34,986 nucleotides of DNA from Sperchopsis tessellata (GCA_033557685.1 JAWQRN010000182.1:1-34986), one strand, 5' to 3'; shown: positions 9,536-20,467, counted from the first letter of the stretch. Program-made: numbers and translations. The notes: a model not told the origin generated them from the letters alone.

Positions 9536-10672
9536 CCATGTAATGATTTTTTGGGTAATGTTTTCAGTTCATACGAAGTGTACCGCAAATAAAAACTTTT
9601 CAAAGCAATAATATTTAAATTAGAAAAACTATACTGAAAAATTTTTCAAAATATAAGCAGTATCCATGACATTCATATGGTCTCGACAATTCCAGATCGG
9701 TTCCTTCTCCTAATGTGCCTTCCTCTTCAGTAGTAGTTTAACCATGGTATACGGAAAAATTGAGAAAATAACTAAATAACCCCAAATTTTGAATCCACGT
9801 TTAGTTGGTTTCATAGGCATGAATCCGCGTTTAAAACCGACCATACTTTCAATTGCGAGGTGCCTACTAGGGTTGAGAGCAGATTGAAATCGTTGATAAA
9901 TACGTATAAGAAGCCGTCTTATTTTATATAACTTATCGAAGTCTGGTTGTCCTTTTTTGGCATTTTCTAATTATCATTGATTTTAAGATATCTAAGAATT
10001 TTTAGGAACCTCTTCAAAGACATAACATTTGCTACCCTCGAAACTTACAAGTTCGGGTCACTACTCCAGTACATTCTCATACTAGATAACACATGACAAC
10101 CTGTAATGATAAATATGCCAAAAAGCATCTAGCTCTTCCAATGTAAGATACAATGTTTCACCTTTGCCACATGCAAATTAATTTGATTCGGATATAATAT
10201 GATTTCTGATATTATCATCAAAAAAATAATTGAAATATTTGGGCCAAAGTCTTTGTGAAAAACAAATGACTCAAATGTTTTAGGATTTTTCCCAATTGCA
10301 TGCCATTCATAGTGAGTCATCACATTTATGTGAAATTTTTGCATATTTTCTCTTTTTTTTACTAACATTCTCTTCATTCTCATCCACAATTTCTGAATAT
10401 TCTGAGTATATCTCTTGTCAGCTGTTGCAAGTCTCATCTCGAACGTCGGATCAGTCACTGTTATCTGAATCAAAAGTTTCTTGTCGGCTAGTAGACGGTC
10501 GATCAATCGAAGGTTTTCTTTGAACCGGAACATCACCTGCATCGCTTCAGAATCCACACCTTGTTCATTCGACACTTCATAACAATCTGAATCCGTTTCT
10601 TTTTTCTTGATTTGAAAATATGAGAGCACAGACAATTCTAGGTTATGTATATTTTGAGTTTTTGTATCTTCT
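9536..10672 (-). pseudogene. piggyBac transposase, N-terminal and catalytic part
   Basis: Minus strand. An upstream open stretch (10672-10129) gives a charged N-terminus with EWHAIGKNPKTFESF. A frame change gives FNYFFDDNIRNHIISESN. Next come LTLEELDAFW (about 10140), YWSSDPNL, VMSLKRFLKILRYLKINDN (about 9990), FDKLYKIRRLLIRIYQRF and SALNPSRHLAIESMVGFKRG (about 9850). After these are MPMKPTKRGFKIWGYL and ECHGYCLYFEKFF (about 9650). The last segment, VFICGTLRMN-KHYPKN, ends at the ribozyme-repeat boundary. This is the classic piggyBac order. The first catalytic Asp, in the family's LAIDESM, is absent: the codons read A-I-E-S-M. Stops and frameshifts are frequent. About 100 residues are missing between this part and the C-terminal part at 8031-7594. 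Confidence 0.85.
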
Positions 10673-10709
10673 GAGCAGACAATATTAGAAACTTTTCAAG
10701 CATTGCACA

Positions 10710-11780
10710 ACATACATTGACCTTTTATATATAAATGGAAATAGTTATTTACCATTTTTGTAATTATTTGCAACAACAGCCGACAATTGCTTCAGCTGTC
10801 ACTTATTCGAGTATGCAAGTAAAAGCGCTGAGGTTGCTATAATAACCACATTCTCATGTAAGGCGGGAAAACTTAATATGTGAACTATAATCCAACCGCA
10901 TAACGTTAGACTAGAGAAACAATTAAATATCGGAGCGGTAATCTATCGAAGTTGCCAGCTCATATTGACAACTTAAAAATGATGTCGTTAAATCGACCAC
11001 AGACACATAATGGGTTAAGCACCAATCACCATATTATAAAGAACTATTGGTTGCAGATCACATGTAAAGGACTTAGTATGAAAAGCGAATGTGCTTTACA
11101 TTTGTATTTTTTAAAATGTAGCCATTTTTAAAACATTAATTATAGATGAACGTGTAAATAAAATGTCTACTAAATTAACGAAAAGGTAATAAAAAACATA
11201 GTACCAAAATACTTTTCATAAATAACCGGTTTCAAATTTATCCCAAAATATACTGAGTTTACATTATTTTTAAATATCAAATTTTCCACGAAATCATTTA
11301 TATCCAGTGTTGTAAAATGAAAAGTAGCTACGATATACCGAGGCACACCACCAATACAAAGCACCTGTGAATAAACTTGTCCGGCATGTCATCCAGTAAT
11401 GTTTGTGAATCGTTTTTGTTGTAAACCACGAAGCGGAGTCCATATCAATTAGTCCAAATTTCATCACTATTCGGTTGAAACAGAAATAGCTTCAAAAACT
11501 ACAGGACCCTTTACAAGATTACTATTTAAGACCCTGCTCAAAGTTACTATTTGTGGAATCAATAATCATAATTTCGGAATATTTTACATTTATCTTAGTG
11601 AATAAATTTTCTCGTAATTTTTTGTGGGTATCCGCTAGTAAAATAAATAAATTTCAAAGTTCCCATAATTCCACTGAAGAAGTTCTTTTGTATATTATAT
11701 TTCTTGCAATTTTAATAAAAAATTATTAAATTTGAATAAATAAAAAATTTCAGTCTGTACGTAAACTTCCACTGCAACAA
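10710..11780. other. No gene recognised
   Basis: AT-rich. The part next to 10710 may be the 5' flank of the piggyBac element, but I could not place a terminal inverted repeat or a TTAA target. Nothing coding is recognised. Confidence 0.5.
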
Positions 11781-11783
11781 AAG

Positions 11784-12016
11784 ATATCTTCAGGTTTTCC
11801 AGGAGATAAACGTGTGTTGGCTTTTCTTCTTGCCGATGTTTCATCCACCGTGAAGTACTAAGTATAAAGTGACATGTAGCTCTCAAAAGTAGGAGGTATA
11901 GACTGACATGTAGCTCTCTAAAGTGCTGCTTATACTCTATGACTAGCATTTTTAAGAAAAAATGGTTAGAATATATGGCGGAAAAAAGCCAACACACAGT
12001 TATTTCCCGGAAATCT
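11784..12016. mobile_element. Foldback copy of the Penelope terminal repeat (copy 3)
   Basis: About 233 bp with inverted arms. The left arm is ATATCTTCAGGTTTTCCAGG followed by AGATAAACGTGTGTTGGC. The right arm is GCCAACACACAGTTATTTCC followed by CGGAAATC. Inside are a degraded GATGTTTCATCCACC box and two tandem copies of a roughly 34-bp unit holding GACATGTAGCTCTC (near 11868 and 11903). An open frame of 189 residues crosses the element on the minus strand, but I see no domain and do not call it. Confidence 0.72.
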
Positions 12017-12569
12017 ATGTTGTGTTTTTTCCTAGTACAGTGATAGCCACCGGTAGCTCGCAGGCCCCCGGTATTCGATGGAGCGCGAACAACTGTTTGA
12101 AAATAAATGAAAATAAAAGTTTGAAATATGACCATTGCCGACAAAGCGGTAACATTGAGTATATTTCTATATCTTAACCACTCATGCGTAAACGCCTGCA
12201 TAGCTGTAGTAACCAGTTTCCATATAGCTACTTTGTCGATAAATACAGCGAAAAAATCAACCAAGAGATTGTAAAAAAAAAACTTTGTTGCTAGAAAACA
12301 TTAGACGATTTTAGCAAAATTTCTCTGAAGATGTGTATTATTTAGCAGAAAACTGTACCTATTTATTGATGTAACCTGACTTTTAACGGTCACCAGTGTT
12401 AAATTATTATTTAATAATGTTGGCAGCATTTAAAATCTCTCTATTATATTACTTTCTCTAAAGTACTTGTAGTTTTATTAGAGATACTGAAGTGAGTACT
12501 AGAAAGTGAGTTCGCTGAAGAATTTTTTGTGATGATTTTTCTGTAATTCTGTAATCTTTCTAATTTCAC

Positions 12570-12960
12570 TTTGCACCGAAATACCAGGGGTGTCGATATT
12601 TATGAAACATTTAAAAATTTTATTAGTGAAGAACATATGCCAATAAGAGAACTTGTTCCCTCGATGGTGGGAAAAAATGTTAGTTTAATATTATTGTGTG
12701 GTAATGATGCTGATTTTCCAAAATTTTAAAGTTACCATTGTGTGCTTAATCAACCAAGTTTGTGTGGTAAAGTATTCAAATATTCCCATGTAACGAATAT
12801 CGTTGTAAAAATTGTTAACTCGATTCGTGGAGCACTATTACAACATCGCATATTTAAAAGTTTGAGGAATTAGAGACTACAATACATGGAGATGTTATAT
12901 TTTATTCTGAAGTTAGGTGGCTAAGTCGAGGAAACGTGGTGATAAATCGTGTTTTTTTTA
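12570..12960 (+). pseudogene. hAT-type transposase fragment, EVRWLSRG family
   Basis: Plus strand, with stops and frame changes. It reads DIYETFKNFISEEHMPIREL (about 12595), PSMVGKNVSLILL, then after a stop YHCVLNQPSLCGK and NIVVKIVNSIRGALLQHRIF (about 12800). It ends with IHGDVIFYSEVRWLSRGNVV (about 12885-12945). The motif EVRWLSRG, preceded by a VVKIVNxIR helix, is typical of hAT-derived proteins of the ZBED5/FAM200/GTF2IRD2-like group. Both the N-terminal zinc finger and the C-terminal dimerisation region are absent here. It is a dead fragment. Confidence 0.75.
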
Positions 12961-12999
12961 ATACCAGAAATAAAAAACGTTTCTGCTATATTCAAGCTA

Positions 13000-15900
13000 A
13001 ACAAAGATAATTCAAGCATAGTGAGTGCCATAAATTCCTTTAAAAATAAGTTGGACTTTGGATTTCGCAACTAAAACCCCAAGAGTATCAACATCTATAA
13101 GAAAATGTATTAGATATAGTGGAATAAATAACTCTTACTAGCCAAAAAGACACGTCGACGACCTAAATTTATTAAAAGAGAAATTTAATAGACGTTTTTT
13201 GGATTTAACGGCTTAATTTTTGGAAAATTTTACTTTTTTGGAAAAGAATTAAGCACAAAAGGAAACAATAAATATTCAAAACGACATTCAACTGAAGGAA
13301 GTTGGCAGGTAAGTGAGCATGCGCTAAATAGTGGATCCTTTGATGTATCCAAATTTAGTGAAATGCTCACTAAAAGTAAAATCCTTTTTTGGATATACCT
13401 CTGCTAAATAATATTTTCGCAGTTAAACATATTTTAAACGAAACATAGAAATCGTCTTTCCGAGAAACCTATCAAAGATTGCATGCACATAGCAAATTTC
13501 AGAAAATATGCAATCTCAATTTGTATTTTAAGTTTGTCGCACAAGAAATAAAATTTTCATAATTTATTTCCAAATATTTTTATGACAATAGAGACAATGC
13601 ACGTTTTTTCATTATTCTGTATTAAGTATTCCATGATCGTTAGTAAAATTGTGTTATCAGGTATTTATCTAAATCGGCCAGTCACTTAAAAACAAATGCC
13701 TTCTTCAAGAAGAATGTGGTATGGGAGCTCGCCAATGGTTTTAAAATGGCTAAGGTAGCTCTTTGCCCCTAAAAGTTTGGACATCACAGTCCTATCATAT
13801 AATATTATTCAGTAAAACGTCCATCACGACTATTGCACTAACCCGCAAGTTTAGTATATTTCTTGATAAAGAAATATCAAGGGAATAAAAATTTTCATGG
13901 GCAAGAAAAAATCGACGCAGAAAAACAGAAATCATTTATGAAAAATAATGTTACAAAGGTGGAATGGGTAAGTAATCAAATACGTAGAGTAATATAATCG
14001 TCAGACAATAAAACCTATTAAGGTATATTATTCCCTGACCGAGATGTGTCTGATCAACACAACGATAAGCAGATAAGGAGATCTCTTATCCACTATCTGA
14101 AGAAACATTTGTATATGTTTTTTCCAGGGCTTTCAGTAACACATAAGTATAAATGACTATGTATAAAGTGACATGTAATTATGTAATTAATATAATGAAC
14201 GCAGGGTGACCTCATTATATTAGCAGCAGAGCTGACTGTATACTTAGAAAGCTAAATATATTATAAAACAAAACAAACATTGTAAGACATAGCTAGCTAA
14301 TTGTGAAACTTGAATTAATTCCCACCTTAGCCTCGGTAAATGGAAAAAAATATAAGTATCACACACATTGATAAAAAGTAAATTTGTTTAAGAACTAATA
14401 GTTAACTAAGTAAGAAACAACAAGTGCATCTGTTCAATGATGATAAATTTAAAAATAACTACTATAAAATGTATGCACAATAACATGTAACATAATTTAG
14501 TGAAATACGATATGTAACATATTTTAGCATCATTTGTATTTATATGAGAACCCTCACCAACACATTAAATTTTGGAAATTGTTAAAAAAACTTCCTGAAT
14601 ATGTCTGCCAAACACACACAAAGTTACAAGGAAACCGAATGCCAACCTGATCTTATGCGATTGATATCAATTTCACACTGTCATAGCCAAGCCGTTATTA
14701 AATTGAACTCAGTCCACCCACCAAGGGAACTCCAGTACACAGATGAAAGATCGAAAGAACACTTACACGAAAAACGCTTCCAGAGTGGAATTTAGATGCT
14801 CTTCCAGGAAAAGCTGTATAAGTAGATCTTCCAAAATGGAGTTTACCAAGTACGCAGCCTCAAGAACGGGCCACCATAAGCAGATATACATACCAAGGAG
14901 AGCTTAGAGAAGCCAATATAAAAATCAATGAAGAGAAGAGGTTAGTTCGCGATGCTAGATACATAAGTAGGTGTTATGTACTGTTCGTTAATAAGTCAAA
15001 CCGGGTCAAAGTTAGACTACGTACAATATATACGCTGGATGAGATGTGCGAATTTGAAGCTATAAAATGGACTATGCAATTGAATTAATGTTAATTATTT
15101 ACCGATTGTATAAATCAGCGACAGGCCCACATACAGTGAACTTACACCTATAGAAATAAAGGAGGGAAACACAGAAGATAAGTAAAAACACTGTTAGGAT
15201 ACTAAACTTGATACCGCATGTCGACATAAAAAGATTATTTGCTTGCACAACGAAAGGTATTCACGACGATTCGAGTTAATGTAACGACACGATACAAAAC
15301 ATTAAATGGTACCCATGATGGCTGATTCGCTAGTGAACCTTTTTTTCTTTGGCGTCACGGAAACAGTAAACCGACCACCGCGATGAATCGGGAAAAGGGT
15401 ACAACGCGAAGGTTACTAAATCCTCTAAGGGATGGAACTATGGTGCGGTAAATAGAAAAATAAAAAATCTATACGTTTGACAGATTCACATCTAATATAC
15501 CTCGCGTATCATACTGAAATAGAAAAACAAATATTCAAGGATTAGTATCAATAAGCAAAACACGAAAATAAAACAAGGAAGACAGTTTGTCATCATTGTT
15601 TTATTTTGTAATATGAGAATGTTAATAACAGTATTGAATGAAAATATATAAATATTATATACAACTAATGCATAGAATCTATATTGGCGTTGATGCCAGT
15701 CATTAACCTACTGTGTATAATTAGTTACCTAGTTATTGTCCAAACGATTAAAGATGTATAACATGTAAGTAGTTTTTGTTTTATCTAAATATATAGTGTT
15801 ATTATGTTGTTGCGTATTTACCTAGTATATACTCTTATTCAGTGAAACGTTCATAGCCTCTAAGGTCTACCAGCTGCACTGAAAGACTAATGCGACAATA

Positions 15901-16250
15901 TTTCCTGCGACAGTGGAAGCCGCTGTACAGACTTTATTTAGATTTAATAATTGTATAGTCCGTCAATCAATAGGTCAGTCATATCAACAATACAGCTTTA
16001 ATTGAAAATAGAACAAAATTTTACTAATTTTCTTCGTAGGTAATCTACTATTTATTGTAATTAGTTTGTTCGCAACACAGACCAATTTAACTCACAGGAA
16101 ACAAAATATATGTGTTTATTTTTAGGCAAACAATTAGAAATATTTTCTCTATACATTTTTATGAATATTGATAATCTAGATTATGGCTGCCGTACGATCG
16201 TTAGATTTTTTAATTATTAATAAATAAGTTAAGAACAGTAAAAAAAATAT
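13000..16250. other. Gene-free stretch, mostly unassigned
   Basis: The start (to about 13560) may hold more decayed hAT sequence. Near 14130-14190 the text ATAAAGTGACATGTAAT resembles the Penelope terminal repeat unit. The part from 14600 to 15450 is less AT-rich and may be an old element; the 64-residue open frame at 14601-14795 matches nothing I know. The words TATTCAGT(A/G)AAACGT recur near 13805 and 15836. No RNA gene or host exon was recognised. Confidence 0.45.
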
Positions 16251-16259
16251 TGTTATACT

Positions 16260-17055
16260 GTAATAGACTTCCAAGGTTATTATCTGTATGAATGTAATTT
16301 CCAGGTAGAAACCGTGTAGAGGTTATGACAAGTGCCGACGTTTCGTCCACTGTTGCAAGGGACATTTTCAAGGCAAGCAATGTTACTTCAATGAATGAAT
16401 TCACTGTACTGATCCAAACACGACCGGATCATGCTTATATAGGCAATGACTGGAGTGGAGGATGCGAACTAGCGCATGGCCGTTGCATTCAGGAAATTGT
16501 TGGCGAGAGGGGGATTCGCCAAGCAATTGGGAGGTGAAAACCATCGTCCCTATTGATATTATTTCTGTGAAAATAAGAACGCTCCCGAGCTAAGACTTTA
16601 GTATCTTAGAACATAATGGTGTGACCTGTTTCATGACGATAAACAGCCACGTACAGACAAGTACATCGTTCGTGCTCCTTTAAACGAGTAGCAATCGTAT
16701 GCTTAGTTTCTCCAATATATACCGCAGGAACAAAGGATCTGATAAATCCCTTCGCTATGCAACGGGATGACAGATTTTGAAGAAGGAAGAACATGCGAAA
16801 TCTTTTGTATTGGGGAGAATTCTGTTTTGATGTTCTTAGAATGCGGGTAATTTTGTCCGTCGAATCCTTGACGATTAGTTGATAAGCTGTTGCTTTCACC
16901 TCAGGAGTATTTCTGGCAGTGATGGGTGACTGTACGCATCTCTTGGGAAAGTAGAGCTGTATCACACAACTTGAAAGCTCGCTGTACGAGCAAGTTAATT
17001 ACAGACATTTTTTGACAGGGATGATGATGTCTTTTGGCATTTGACAAGTAAGTTA
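16260..17055 (-). pseudogene. Penelope-like element 3' end with GIY-YIG domain
   Basis: Minus strand. From about 17055 it reads HHHPCQKMSVINLLVQRAFK, then CDTALLSQEMRTVTHHCQ, the segment that follows the reverse transcriptase in Penelope-like elements. After a frame change come GIYQILCSCG and VYIGETKHTIATRLKEHERC (about 16720-16660), the GIY-YIG endonuclease, then YRHETGHTIMF. The conserved end DTKVLARERSYFHR joins NINRDDGFHLPIAWRIPL (to about 16500) with an internal deletion. Downstream on the same strand (16379-16335) is a box with GTCC/GGAC pairing and GAAAC. It is followed by ACACGGTTTCTACCTGGAAA, a diverged form of the terminal-repeat end seen elsewhere in the window. This links the short repeats to Penelope elements. 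Confidence 0.85.
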
Positions 17056-17279
17056 AAGCTTATTTCACTACTGCAATTAATTATTTAGAACAGTGGACGA
17101 TACAATTTTCAAAATATAAAGTTTTTTCGTAGATTAGTTTAAATGAAATACCCCAATGGAAGATTGTGAAGACAAATATACCTAAAATCATTTATAAAAC
17201 TCAAGCGTCGAATAATGAATGAAAAAAAGACATGCATGTCAAATGGGTACTTCTTTTAAACAAACAGATGAGAGATAAA

Positions 17280-17510
17280 GGAAAATGAATTATTTAAAAA
17301 TATGCCAATACTTATATGCACTACCACGTCACAATGCTAATATTGAACGTGTATTTTCTCTAGTTTCTTCCCAATGGACCAAGGAGGGCAAGTCCCTCAC
17401 TATTTCCACAATTTAAAGCATAGCTCAATGTGTTTTTAATTATAGTATGTCTTGTTCTAAATTTTACAACTATGTAAAAGGAAACAAAGTTGTTACAGAA
17501 AGTTAGAAGT
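17280..17510 (+). pseudogene. hAT transposase C-terminal (dimerisation) fragment
   Basis: Plus strand. It reads YLKICQYLYALPRHNANIER, then VFSLVSSQWTKEGKSL, a stop, and YSMSCSKFYNYVKGNK. The ERVFSLxxxxWTxERN-like box plus the later xxSCxEFYxYL box is the C-terminal signature of one hAT lineage. It differs from the EVRWLSRG lineage at 12.6 kb, so it is probably a separate insertion. The copy has stops and no N-terminal part nearby. Confidence 0.72.
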
Positions 17511-17519
17511 TCAGTAAAG

Positions 17520-18890
17520 TATGAATGGTCGAAGAAGGATAATGCTGAATAAAATAGGAAAAGTATTTAAAATGTATAGGTAAGTTATAAGAACAAATAT
17601 TTAGTCAATGTCTGACCTATGCTGAGTTTGCGTCTAGGCAGATAAAAATGTAATGCATAAATGTGAGCACCGTTGTTCTTTAGCAGTAGTAATACAGACG
17701 CATGGACGTATTAGAATTAATTCAATTATTGTAATTGAAATACTTACAACAGACAAACTGTGTAAATCAAATTGTTTTGTATTATTTCTAAAACTTCTAA
17801 CTTCCAAAGTGATTGTTAATTTTGAACTAATTTTAAAAAATAAACGTTCCTTTAGAATATTTAAATTTGAATTTAATTTTAATTGAATTTTATTATTAAA
17901 ATTATTAAAGTTAGCATTGAAATTATACATAAAAGTTTGTTTTACTGACCTGCATCATAGTTAAATTGTTCTCTCTTTTCCTTCCTACATGTTCACGAAT
18001 TGCGATTCGCAAAAATGTATTCGGACGTAAAATAACAACGTCCACATTTATCCGTAAAAAGTTTCGGAAAATTTGGGAGATTATAATTTCTAGCCATCTT
18101 TAATATTGGTAAAAAATGACAGCTAACCTTCAAAACGTCATTAAAAACAAAAGTGTTCAAAACAAACGGTTTAAATTAAATTAAAAAGTAATCGAAGAAT
18201 TTATGTCTGTAGCTAAAATAATTCTATAAATGTTTTTAGTAACCTTACAAGCGCCGAACATAAAAACTTAGGTTAGAAACCGGCTACGAAATTATAGATG
18301 GCGGCACGAATTTCGCAAAAAGATGAAACAGATATAACTTTTTGTGGCACCGCAATTTTAATAAAATATTTGGACGAATATTTCACGCCGTTAAATTTTA
18401 AATGTCAGACTATAGGAAACGTTCCGCAATTCGCATTTCGCAATTCCGCAAGCATATGGACTTACCTATATTCAAAACATTTATGGCAACCCTAATCTAG
18501 ATGTACATGTAAATATAATCATAAGCACAGTTATACTCGCTCATCAAAATGGATATACATTAATTGAGGAACTATTAATAAAATAGATTTTCCAATAAAA
18601 AAATGCAACACGATACAAATAATAATATATATTTCGTGGAAAGTTTAAAACTGCAGGGGCTAACCATTATAACTAAATCATTTTCTTTATTAAATATTGA
18701 TAAATTACTAAAACGATGTTGAGTCACTGCTTTCAGCCAATGTTTATGTCATATTCAATTAGACGGGAAAAAATTAATCAATTTTGGGAAAAATTTTTAA
18801 CTAAGAAATATTTATTCTACATTTATCAAACTATAGGTATACTTTAATAATATATTTAAGTATACAAAACAATTTTTTTAAATTCATTTA
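17520..18890. other. No gene recognised
   Basis: AT-rich. TTGCGATTCGCAAAAATGT near 18000 and the CGCAATTCGCATTTCGCAAT region near 18425 look related in inverted orientation, which hints at a degraded repeat. Nothing else is recognised. Confidence 0.4.
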
Positions 18891-18899
18891 TCATCAAAA

Positions 18900-19460
18900 C
18901 GGCGGAGCTGTGGCAGAGTGTTACAGAAAGATTGAGGCGGGAGTTCCGAATCGGCGTGCAATCTAGCGTGCAATCTAGCGTGCAATATAGCTTCCCGTAG
19001 ACATTGATTTGCACCAATTTTTTCTTTTCAGTTAGAACATGTGTTGTTTCTATTTGACGGTAATTAAAATGAAGAAAATGCATATAAATAAATGGCACGC
19101 ATTTATAGAAAAAAATCAAAATTTCACACAAAATTTCTGCAAAATTTGTATTAAGAAAGCAGTTTTTTTCTAATTTTTCAAAAATAATTCCTAGCAAATA
19201 GAATTTAATGATATTATCAACATTTCTACAAAGTTTGAACTCAATCGATTTAATAGTTTTTAAGTAATCCTACACGCAATTTCGAAAATGCAGTTTTGAG
19301 AAAAACGCGTTTAAAGTTTCGATACGAATTTTGCTTTAAAACTTTGAGAAAGTATTTTACACATATAGTTCTATTGTTTAAAAATAAGTCGATTTTTTGA
19401 TCATTGCAATTGTATATGTCCCCTTAATTCTTCTCTTAGCCACAACCGACATATTACGAA
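18900..19460. repeat. Unclassified repeat with a 12-bp tandem triplication
   Basis: GTGCAATCTAGC occurs three times in a row (18955-18991; the third copy reads ATATAGC at its end). Further on, TTTTGAGAAAAACGCGTTTA near 19295 looks like a dispersed insect repeat that I have seen but cannot place. The plus-strand translation ELWQSVTERLRREFRIGVQS just before the triplication faintly resembles the end of a mariner-type transposase. That is weak. Confidence 0.35.
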
Positions 19461-19689
19461 ATACTGATTTTATTAAAAAAAAAAATCTCAAAATAATGTG
19501 AGGGATGATATAGGCACGGTGAAGATGTGTAGGTGTAATCTTGAAAGGCGAGCGGATTATCGGTGATCAAAGAAATTAAGTTTTTGAGGACTGAGAGACA
19601 ACGAATGGCGAAGACAAAGGTCCTATAACAGATGAAACAGAGAACTCAGATATTCTTTGGGAGTCAAGTGGATGAAAAATAAGCACAAC

Positions 19690-19756
19690 CGTGTAGTAGA
19701 AGCTTCAGCAGGCTTTCGTCTAGCAGTGGATGAATGACGGCTGTTTATGATGATGA
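19690..19756 (+). mobile_element. LINE 3' tail
   Basis: GCAGGCTTTCGTCTAGCAGT followed by GGATGAATGACGGCTG and TTTATGATGATGATG. A box of the type CGTCCAGCAGTGGA followed by a short (ATG)n or (GATG)n tail is the usual 3' end of RTE-like LINEs in arthropods. How far it extends upstream is unclear. It is a 5'-truncated relic about 700 bp upstream of MDN1. Confidence 0.6.
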
Positions 19757-20392
19757 TGTATAATTAAACACATACATGATTACCTACTAAAAAAATAATG
19801 CTAGATATTACTCAATCAAATGCATTTACCGGATATGGGAATTATGTGTTAGTATAAAAATTTGCCAAATAAGAACCCTATAGGAATTTGTTGTTGGCCA
19901 CACATGAATTTATTAATTTCAAAATTGCGTTCAAGTTAATATATTTAATACAGAAAACAAACATGCACCGAAAATATTGGGACAAACCAAAACTGCTGTG
20001 GATACCGTATTTGTCATTAAGAAGCTATTATCACTGTTGTATTAGTAATTAACTGTACCTGCGAATACGAATACATATTTTATTTTTTTGTATAAATGCT
20101 TAAGTCGTGAGTAAGAACATTATGAGTAGCGTTTCAGTGTTGCAGTTCAATAATTATTACGTTAATTTAATATTAATCTAGTCAAAATACACACATGAAT
20201 GTATTATTTTGAAATATGATTATATCAAATCTGGAGCAAAGCGTCCAACTTAATATATTTTCACTATGTTTTATTCATAAATAGACTCATCAGGTAAGCC
20301 AACGTAAATATTAAGCAATTTTATTGATTTTCAATTTAGAAACTAGTGATTTTGTTGCTATTACGTTGCAGATTCTATTTGACCATTTTTCC

Positions 20393-20398
20393 CACGTG
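20393..20398. promoter_or_regulatory. CACGTG E-box upstream of MDN1
   Basis: A perfect palindromic E-box, 70 bp before the MDN1 start codon. Myc/Max binds CACGTG, and in flies such boxes near the transcription start are common in ribosome-biogenesis genes, the class MDN1 belongs to. No TATA box is evident. A role here is inferred from sequence and position only. Confidence 0.4.
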
Positions 20399-20467
20399 TT
20401 TTTAGGTTATGTTATGACATGCTGTCCAGTAGGCAGGTTGTATGTTGTTAGTAGTGATTCATTCAAA

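Larger units (their letters stand above)
8941..9540 (+). mobile_element. Retrozyme-like tandem dimer with two hammerhead ribozymes
   Basis: Two head-to-tail copies of a unit of about 330 bp. Unit 1 starts at 8941 and unit 2 at 9270; both open with AATTTCCTTTAAAA and share TTAGACAGGTGCTTAT and GGCTTACATTAGATACTT. By eye they are 80-90% alike, with one 4-bp indel. Unit 2 stops at about 9536-9540, about 60 bp short. There is no coding potential; short open frames here are chance. Each unit carries a type I hammerhead (see the two ncRNA entries). Cleavage at both sites would release a 333-nt RNA (9122-9454). Tandem short units with type I hammerheads and no protein are the hallmark of retrozymes in plants and animals. 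The block interrupts a piggyBac pseudogene: similarity to that transposase resumes immediately right of 9540. Confidence 0.82.

Noticed and set aside
9023..9611. Short open frames in the 9.0-9.6 kb repeat as small proteins
   Set aside because: They lie across the hammerhead stems; the conserved features are RNA structure, not codons.
10129..10635. 168-residue open frame on the minus strand as a new host gene
   Set aside because: It lacks an in-frame ATG at its start, and the sequence just downstream in another frame continues as a clear piggyBac transposase, so it is the N-terminal part of that pseudogene.
11695..12264. 189-residue minus-strand open frame as a gene
   Set aside because: It runs through a Penelope terminal repeat and shows no domain or family resemblance.
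20281..20300. CTGATGAG on the minus strand as another hammerhead
   Set aside because: No GAAA and no stem pairing follow at the right distance.
20324..20467. An MDN1 start upstream at 20324
   Set aside because: The frame is open, but the extra residues look random and the ATG at 20468 has the better context. Transcript data would be needed to settle it.
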